Shown here: positions 59,091 through 64,000 of the stretch, one piece after another
Layout of the letters: each line of letters opens with the position of its first letter
How positions within the stretch are numbered: position 1 is the first letter of the stretch
Assembly: GCF_019175385.1 (NCBI RefSeq)
Contig: NC_083340.1
Coordinates: forward strand, 24,626,336 to 24,690,335
Length of the DNA: 64,000 nucleotides
Reading direction: 5' to 3'
DNA from: Lycium barbarum
Lineage: Eukaryota; Streptophyta; Magnoliopsida; Solanales; Solanaceae
The notes under the pieces: generated by a model
The model's database searches: none
What the model was told of the DNA's origin: nothing
The model's input: only the letters and a program-made list of their open reading frames with translations
Program-made: the position numbers and the translations under genes

Positions 59091-59284
59091 ACAAAAATGA
59101 CAAACTCCGAATTCAAAAAGGCCGTAACAAAACATAGAGGCAGCATGACAAAAGGAACTAAATGTTCTAGTTGATGCCTCCGGCCTATTACAAAAGGAAA
59201 TTTAAACTTAAATTACTGAAACTCCCGGCGGGCTGGGGCTAAGATAGAGGTCCAATTCTGCAACTCAGGTCCTGGCTCAACAGC
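59091..59284 (-). other. Residual coding sequence after gag-protease
   Basis: In another minus frame just past the gag-protease stop, VEPGPELQNWTSILAP (about 59278-59231) resembles the short peptide that follows the G-patch in relatives before their RT region. It soon meets a stop. This suggests that pol was once present and has been deleted downstream of here. Confidence 0.4.
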
Positions 59285-62200
59285 CTATAAAGTCAATATT
59301 TCAGCAAAGTCTTTAATTATCACAGCATGATCATCTTCATCTTCCACGAACAGGTTCTTGATTCCCTCCACGATATCATCATAGGCAACCTCAATAATTA
59401 GATCTGAAGGTTTTGAGAAAGTTTGATCAATGGTAGGAATAGGTTTTGGCAATGGAACCTCTTTCTTTTTATTCTTTCGTGCTTTCTTCACTTCTTCCTC
59501 AGTTGGCTCATATCCCAAACCGAATGTAAACTGTTGCGTAGGGAGAACGACTGGCTCAACCCGCCCATTTAATGTCTTCCCTAGCCCAAATCCAGGTTGG
59601 TACCCATTTCTCAGCATTTCTTTTGCAACCATAATCGCGGCGCATGACCTTTTAAACTCTTGAGTTTGACAGACTTCACCCACTTTAGTGACATTCACAA
59701 CCTCCCAAGCGTGGTAAGCTGCTCCGTCGAACCCTCCTTCTGCCTCAATGAATGGGATGGATTGCTCTCGATAGAAAGACGTATCCCCTTCTCCATGTAT
59801 ACATATTTGTTGCTGATCCCACTTGAATTTGACAGTTTGGTGCAAAGTAGATGGTACAGCCCCAGCCAGATGTATCCACGGTCTTCCTAACAGCATGTTG
59901 TATGTCGTGGAAATATCCAGTACTTGAAAATCCATAATGAATTCAACAGGACCAATCAACACTTTCAACTCTATTTCTCCAATAGGGCGCCTTTGAGCCC
60001 CATCAAATGCTCGAATATTCACATCACTTGTCTTGAGCTCACTAACATTATATCCGATCTTCTTCAGACTTGTTAATGGACAGATGTTAAGTCCAGAACC
60101 CCCATCAATCAACACTTTAGCCACAAACATGTTACGACACTTGACAGTTATATAGAGCGCTTTGTTATGCATGCATCCTTCTGGCGGCAGTTCTTCATTA
60201 TCGAAACTGATTCGATGACTGTCAAGCACGCGCTCGATCATCCCAGCTAACTCCTCACTAGTTGTTTCACTTGGAACATATGCTTCATTCAAAATCTTCA
60301 AGAGTGCATTTCTGTGCACATCCGAACTCAAAAGCAAAGAGAGAATAGGAATTTGGGCATTGGTCTTTTTCAACTGATCCACAACTGAGTACTCACTGGC
60401 CTTAATCTTCCTCAAAAATTCTTCTGCTTCGAATTCTGTCACGACCCTTTTGGGAGGTACATTGGTTTCCTTAGCTTGCCCCAATCTAGCTAGCTCTTCT
60501 GGGGAATAGTATCTTCCAGACCTTGTCATTCCTGATGTCTTAACCTTGTCAGTGATCGTGTCCTTTCCTCGACATTCCATCACAGTTTGTTGATAATTCC
60601 ATGGTACGGCTTTTGTATCGAGCACTGGTAACTGATTTGGTGCTTGAACTACTTCCACAGGAGTTGATGAAGCTCCTAATATCTCGACAGGCACACAACC
60701 CCTTATCACTACAACCGGAGAAGCAACGGCTACAAGATCATGATCCTCCACACGATCCACAGGCACTATAAATTCGGCTGGGTCATCAACATTTTCATCT
60801 ATTCCAATCATATTTATTGTGGCCCCATCATGGGTCGGGAGTGGATTGTTAACCACATTTGGTGTTGGTGCTTTGACCGTGATCTGTTTTGCTTCAATAA
60901 GATCCTCAACCTTATGTTTCAATGCGTAACAACGATCAGTGGAATGACCTTTTACCCCCGAATGATATGCACATGTTTTGGTGGGATCAAAACCTCTAGG
61001 TAGTGGATCCGGAATTCTACCTTCCACAGGATATACTAAGCCTGAAGCTTGCAGTCTTTCAAAAACAACGCTCAATGGCTCTCCCAATGGTGTAAAATTG
61101 CGAAACGGTTTATTTGGGCGAGGTGCGGATGCGTTGTTCGGATAATGAGATTGTGATGGTGGAGTTGGGTATGTTGGTGGTCGTGGAGCTCGATATGCTG
61201 GTTGTGTGTTGTAAACGGGGTAGGAAATTTGTGGTGATTGAGGTTGGTAAGATGATAAAGCTTGGTTGTATGGATATGGAGAATATTGGAAATATTGTGA
61301 GTGGTGAGCGTTAGAATGATATCGCGGGGGTTGTTGATGGTGGTATGATGTGTTTCCCAAAGCCATTACCGATGCTGCTTCTTTCTCTTTTTTCTTTCCG
61401 TTTCCGAGAGTACCAGTTTGTATGGCCCTACTAGTAGACTGTAAAGCCGCAAGACTTGTTATTCTCCCTGTCTTAATGCCATCTTCAATCATGTCCCCGG
61501 CTTTGATCACCTCTGCAAAAGTCTTTCCACCCATTGTCACCAAACGTTCATAGTATTCCGGCTCTAGCGCTTGAATGAAGAAAGTAACCATTTCTGTCTC
61601 CTCCATGGGTGGGTGTACTCTAGATGCTTTTTCCCTCCACCGTATAGCATATTCTCGAAATGATTCGGTGAACTTCTTCTTCAACTTTGTAATTGAGATT
61701 CTGTCAGGAGCGATCTCAACATGAAACTTGTAGTGATCCACAAAAGCATTTGCCAAATCATCCCAAGTACGCCATTTGGTTGTATCTTGCTTAGAATACC
61801 ACTCCAAGGCTTTTCCACTCAAACTCTGATTGAATAGTTTGACTCTTATCCCTTCATTCTTCCCCACACCAATCAACTTTTCACAAGAGACTTTCAAATG
61901 GAAGAAAGGGTTCCCCGACCCATCAAACTTCTCAAATTTTGGAATCTTGTAACCTGGTGGCAATTTTACCTCAGGAAATGCACATAATTCTTCATATCTC
62001 ACGCTTTGGTTACTACCAAGTCCACGCAAACTTCTCATGGCATCCTCCAAACTTTTGAGCTTTCTATTTATCATTTCATCATTAATTGACCGTGCCTCAT
62101 TTTCAACTTCGACATAATGATCAACATCTGTGCGACATTGTCCCTGGATTTGTGTCATGGGTGGAGCTGTGGTGTAAGTATATATGGGTGGAACTTGATG

Positions 62201-62590
62201 CGTATTGGTAACATCATGTGTCGGCGGTATGAACTGAGCTTTTGAAGAGGTGGCTGTAAATAAAAGGGGAGCATTTTGAGTGAGGGGTTCGGAACGAACC
62301 GGCTGGGAGGTGGTAAAATAATTTGCTTGGTTAAATTCGTCCAAATTTGGGAATGGAGCTGGCATAGGCAAAGTCTGACGAACCCCATGAGATGGAGTCA
62401 TATGTGGTGGCGTTTGAGAAAATGACCGGTTGTGAAGTACCATGTGACTTAATTCAGCAACTCGTCGCTCCAAACGAGCAATGATCTCCAAATGTGTTTC
62501 TGGTTGATTAGAAGATGTGGGATCACTCGTGATCGGCAAACTAAGAGATGGCTCAGATGAAGTGGTTGCATTGATCAAACTTTGATCCAT
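59285..62590 (-). CDS. Intact retrotransposon Gag-protease-G-patch polyprotein (1,101 aa)
   Basis: One unbroken ORF. The first ATG is at 62590; the frame stays open to 62707 (encoding HPYFTRSR-like sequence) but has no earlier ATG, so an upstream exon or non-AUG start is possible. From the ATG: a coiled-coil-like segment (IIARLERRVAELSHMV), a proline/glutamine-rich linker, a Retrotrans_gag domain (about 215-355; PKFEKFDGSGNPF, WYSKQDTTKWRTWDDL, FREYAIRWREKA), another linker, a zinc-knuckle-like C540-H543-H549-C554, and a retropepsin-like domain at 820-925 with LIDGGSG where D829 is present but the usual D-T/S-G reads DGG, then LLGRPWIH. A G-patch follows at about 988-1035 (NGYQPGFGLGKTLNG), an RNA-associated motif. 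No polymerase domains follow. Gag would build particles that package the RNA; protease activity is uncertain. Confidence 0.93.
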   Translation of the reverse strand: MDQSLINATTSSEPSLSLPITSDPTSSNQPETHLEIIARLERRVAELSHMVLHNRSFSQTPPHMTPSHGVRQTLPMPAPFPNLDEFNQANYFTTSQPVRSEPLTQNAPLLFTATSSKAQFIPPTHDVTNTHQVPPIYTYTTAPPMTQIQGQCRTDVDHYVEVENEARSINDEMINRKLKSLEDAMRSLRGLGSNQSVRYEELCAFPEVKLPPGYKIPKFEKFDGSGNPFFHLKVSCEKLIGVGKNEGIRVKLFNQSLSGKALEWYSKQDTTKWRTWDDLANAFVDHYKFHVEIAPDRISITKLKKKFTESFREYAIRWREKASRVHPPMEETEMVTFFIQALEPEYYERLVTMGGKTFAEVIKAGDMIEDGIKTGRITSLAALQSTSRAIQTGTLGNGKKKEKEAASVMALGNTSYHHQQPPRYHSNAHHSQYFQYSPYPYNQALSSYQPQSPQISYPVYNTQPAYRAPRPPTYPTPPSQSHYPNNASAPRPNKPFRNFTPLGEPLSVVFERLQASGLVYPVEGRIPDPLPRGFDPTKTCAYHSGVKGHSTDRCYALKHKVEDLIEAKQITVKAPTPNVVNNPLPTHDGATINMIGIDENVDDPAEFIVPVDRVEDHDLVAVASPVVVIRGCVPVEILGASSTPVEVVQAPNQLPVLDTKAVPWNYQQTVMECRGKDTITDKVKTSGMTRSGRYYSPEELARLGQAKETNVPPKRVVTEFEAEEFLRKIKASEYSVVDQLKKTNAQIPILSLLLSSDVHRNALLKILNEAYVPSETTSEELAGMIERVLDSHRISFDNEELPPEGCMHNKALYITVKCRNMFVAKVLIDGGSGLNICPLTSLKKIGYNVSELKTSDVNIRAFDGAQRRPIGEIELKVLIGPVEFIMDFQVLDISTTYNMLLGRPWIHLAGAVPSTLHQTVKFKWDQQQICIHGEGDTSFYREQSIPFIEAEGGFDGAAYHAWEVVNVTKVGEVCQTQEFKRSCAAIMVAKEMLRNGYQPGFGLGKTLNGRVEPVVLPTQQFTFGLGYEPTEEEVKKARKNKKKEVPLPKPIPTIDQTFSKPSDLIIEVAYDDIVEGIKNLFVEDEDDHAVIIKDFAEILTL

Positions 62591-63707
62591 TTTAGAACGA
62601 GTCTTTTTAGTTAACCAGATGATTAGTGATGAGTCAGAGTCTGATTTCTTGGCTCTAGATCGTGTGAAATATGGATGCTCCGCCAGTTCCCCTTTAGCAC
62701 AAGTCAACCTTTTTATTTTGAAAAAATAAATTTTAAAAAGAAAAAAGATAAAACAAGAAAAAAGAAAAAAGAAAATGAGTCAGTATACGGTAAGGACATA
62801 TTATTGCATATAAACACATTATTGTACATAATACATCGCGTTCTATAATGCAAGGGACCTCTTTATGCCAGAGGTAGGCCTAACGAACATTTGAAGGACA
62901 AACATGTTTTTTGATGTGTCATTCCATAACTCTTTCTAAAACTAGTTTACAAGAGTAATAAAAAATTTATTACATGCCAGTCAATAATACAATTCAAAGT
63001 TAATCTAAGATATCTAATACTTCAACTCCACTAATTTCCTTTGGCTGTCTTCAAACCTCCGGCATTAATTTTGGATGCTCCACAACCTGCGACAAAAGGT
63101 CAGTTTCCTCTATAGAGTACTAGGTCCACATATTCTACATACTTGTCCTTCAAATAATACAGATAGATAGTGAGTAGTGTCACTTAGAGTCATAGACTCA
63201 TTTGGACATTTGGTAAGGTTGACTAATGGACTTAATACACCAAGGGTATTAAGCCTCCTAGGTTTAAAATGATGCATGTCCTTACAAGGTTTTGGTTTTC
63301 GCTCTACCTAGGTAGACTAAGAATGGTTTTCCTATGACACAAGGCTCCCCCAAGCGGACAACTTGGAAGTGGAAAGTCCGTGGCCGTCGACTGCACCGCC
63401 GATCGACTAAATCCACAAGACCAATCCAACTAAAAGGGGTAATTTAGTAGTGCACGGGCGCAAACTGCGAAGCCGCTTTAAGTGTGTGAATATGTGTGAG
63501 TTTTCCAGGAGTGGAAGAAATATGAGCGGAATGCCAATTTAAGGAAAGCAATAACATACATATTACATAGAAATGCATATAAAGAATAAAACAATAATAA
63601 ACATTTAAAAGCATATAAAGCAGAAATACAGGAAAAATAAAGCAAAACAAACAAAACATCCAACAAATTATTTATTAACCTAAGTTGTTATGGTTAAGAA
63701 CCTAAAG
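62591..63707 (-). other. 5' leader between PBS and gag start
   Basis: About 1.1 kb without a long open frame, so the extra ORF1 seen upstream of gag in full Ogre elements is absent. The tract near 62705-62775 is A/T-rich (AAAAAGAAAAAAG on the plus strand). If the leader is spliced, an acceptor should lie shortly upstream of 62707, but none can be chosen with confidence. Confidence 0.5.
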
Positions 63708-63725
63708 TCCCCAGCGGAGTCGCCA
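63708..63725 (-). other. Primer-binding site, tRNA-Arg type
   Basis: On the minus strand TGGCGACTCCGCTGGGGA begins three bases after the LTR end. It complements the 3' end of plant tRNA-Arg(ACG), by memory of that tRNA, with one mismatch. A tRNA-Arg primer is characteristic of Ogre-like Tat elements. Confidence 0.75.
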
Positions 63726-63728
63726 AGC

Positions 63729-64000
63729 TGTCGCACCCCATTTTAACCGGAGTCAGTTTAGGGAGTATGACGTATTGGTGATTCCTGTTTATTTGTTTTA
63801 AGGAGTCGCCACCTAATTAATTTAACGGTGAATTAGGACACCTAGATGTTAACTAAGGCAAAGTTAAAACTAAACCTCAATTAATAGTCTGCTTAACCAG
63901 TGTGATTCTAGGTAAGGGCTCTATATTATCCTAAAGGAAAGGGGTTAGGCATCCTTTAGAATCCGTTAACTTACGATTATCCGACCAACTTAGGTTAATT
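63729..64000 (-). repeat. 5' LTR of the young element, first 272 bp (cut by window end)
   Basis: Identical to 49735-50006 apart from one T/C difference near the terminus. It fixes this side as the U5 end. The remaining roughly 5 kb should lie to the right of the window. Confidence 0.92.

Larger units (their letters stand above)
49735..64000 (-). mobile_element. Large Ogre/Tat-like non-autonomous retrotransposon (extends past window end)
   Basis: Read right to left: 5' LTR (only 272 bp in the window), tRNA-Arg-type PBS, a 1.1-kb leader, one long gag-protease-G-patch ORF, a non-coding 3' region with five approximately 100-bp repeats and two tandem arrays, PPT, and a 5.3-kb 3' LTR. The overlapping part of the two LTRs differs at only one of 272 positions, so the insertion is very young. 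No reverse transcriptase, RNase H or integrase lies between gag-protease and PPT. If the right LTR has the same length, the whole element is near 19.3 kb. Its target duplication cannot be checked here; the left flank is ATGTT. Confidence 0.88.

Noticed and set aside
59285..62707. Start of the gag ORF at 62707
   Set aside because: The codon there is TTG. The first ATG in frame is at 62590, so that start is preferred, although the upstream open part may be coding through an unseen exon.

Overview
This is a stretch of nuclear plant DNA, most likely from a nightshade (Solanaceae). The signs are introns with GT/AG borders, tRNA-derived SINEs of Solanaceae and Au type, Stowaway/Tourist/hAT/Mutator miniature elements, and Tat/Ogre-like Ty3-gypsy elements with LTRs of more than 5 kb. 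Genus and species cannot be set from the sequence alone. There is no bacterial-style gene organisation.

Only two host genes look complete. (1) A plus-strand, 11-exon gene at 32606-37308 encodes a 395-residue Golgi type II membrane galactosyltransferase of family GT31, resembling the arabinogalactan-protein beta-1,3-galactosyltransferase 7 group. (2) A minus-strand, two-exon gene at 47371-47615 encodes a 49-residue single-pass membrane microprotein. A minus-strand first exon at 2143-2402 looks like the start of a MYND-type ubiquitin-specific protease. Its remaining exons are not visible in the window.

The rest is mostly transposons. 0-4.7 kb: a LINE 3' remnant, a hAT miniature element with an 8-bp target duplication, a Tourist-like element and local duplications. 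4.5-19.4 kb: a decayed nest in which a broken Tat gag-pol (plus) abuts a 5.3-kb Ogre-like LTR (minus), followed by a probable solo LTR of 2.9 kb and further LTR pieces. 19.5-24.3 kb: two Mutator-like non-autonomous elements with target duplications of 9 and 10 bp, two SINEs and a Tourist-like element. 24.75-30.46 kb: a Ty1/copia element (minus) with both LTRs, PBS, PPT and target duplication, but with six coding lesions. 37.3-47.1 kb: a fold-back element containing two long hairpins, a Stowaway, two SINEs and mostly featureless AT-rich DNA.

47.9 kb to the window end: an older Ogre-like LTR (plus) interrupted by a young, opposite-oriented, very large element. That element has a 5.3-kb 3' LTR, two tandem arrays, five approximately 100-bp repeats, an intact gag-protease-G-patch ORF, a tRNA-Arg-type PBS, and the first 272 bp of the other LTR. 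It has no reverse transcriptase or integrase in its internal region, so it appears to be a non-autonomous, GAG-encoding derivative that moved recently. This is the most interesting object in the window.
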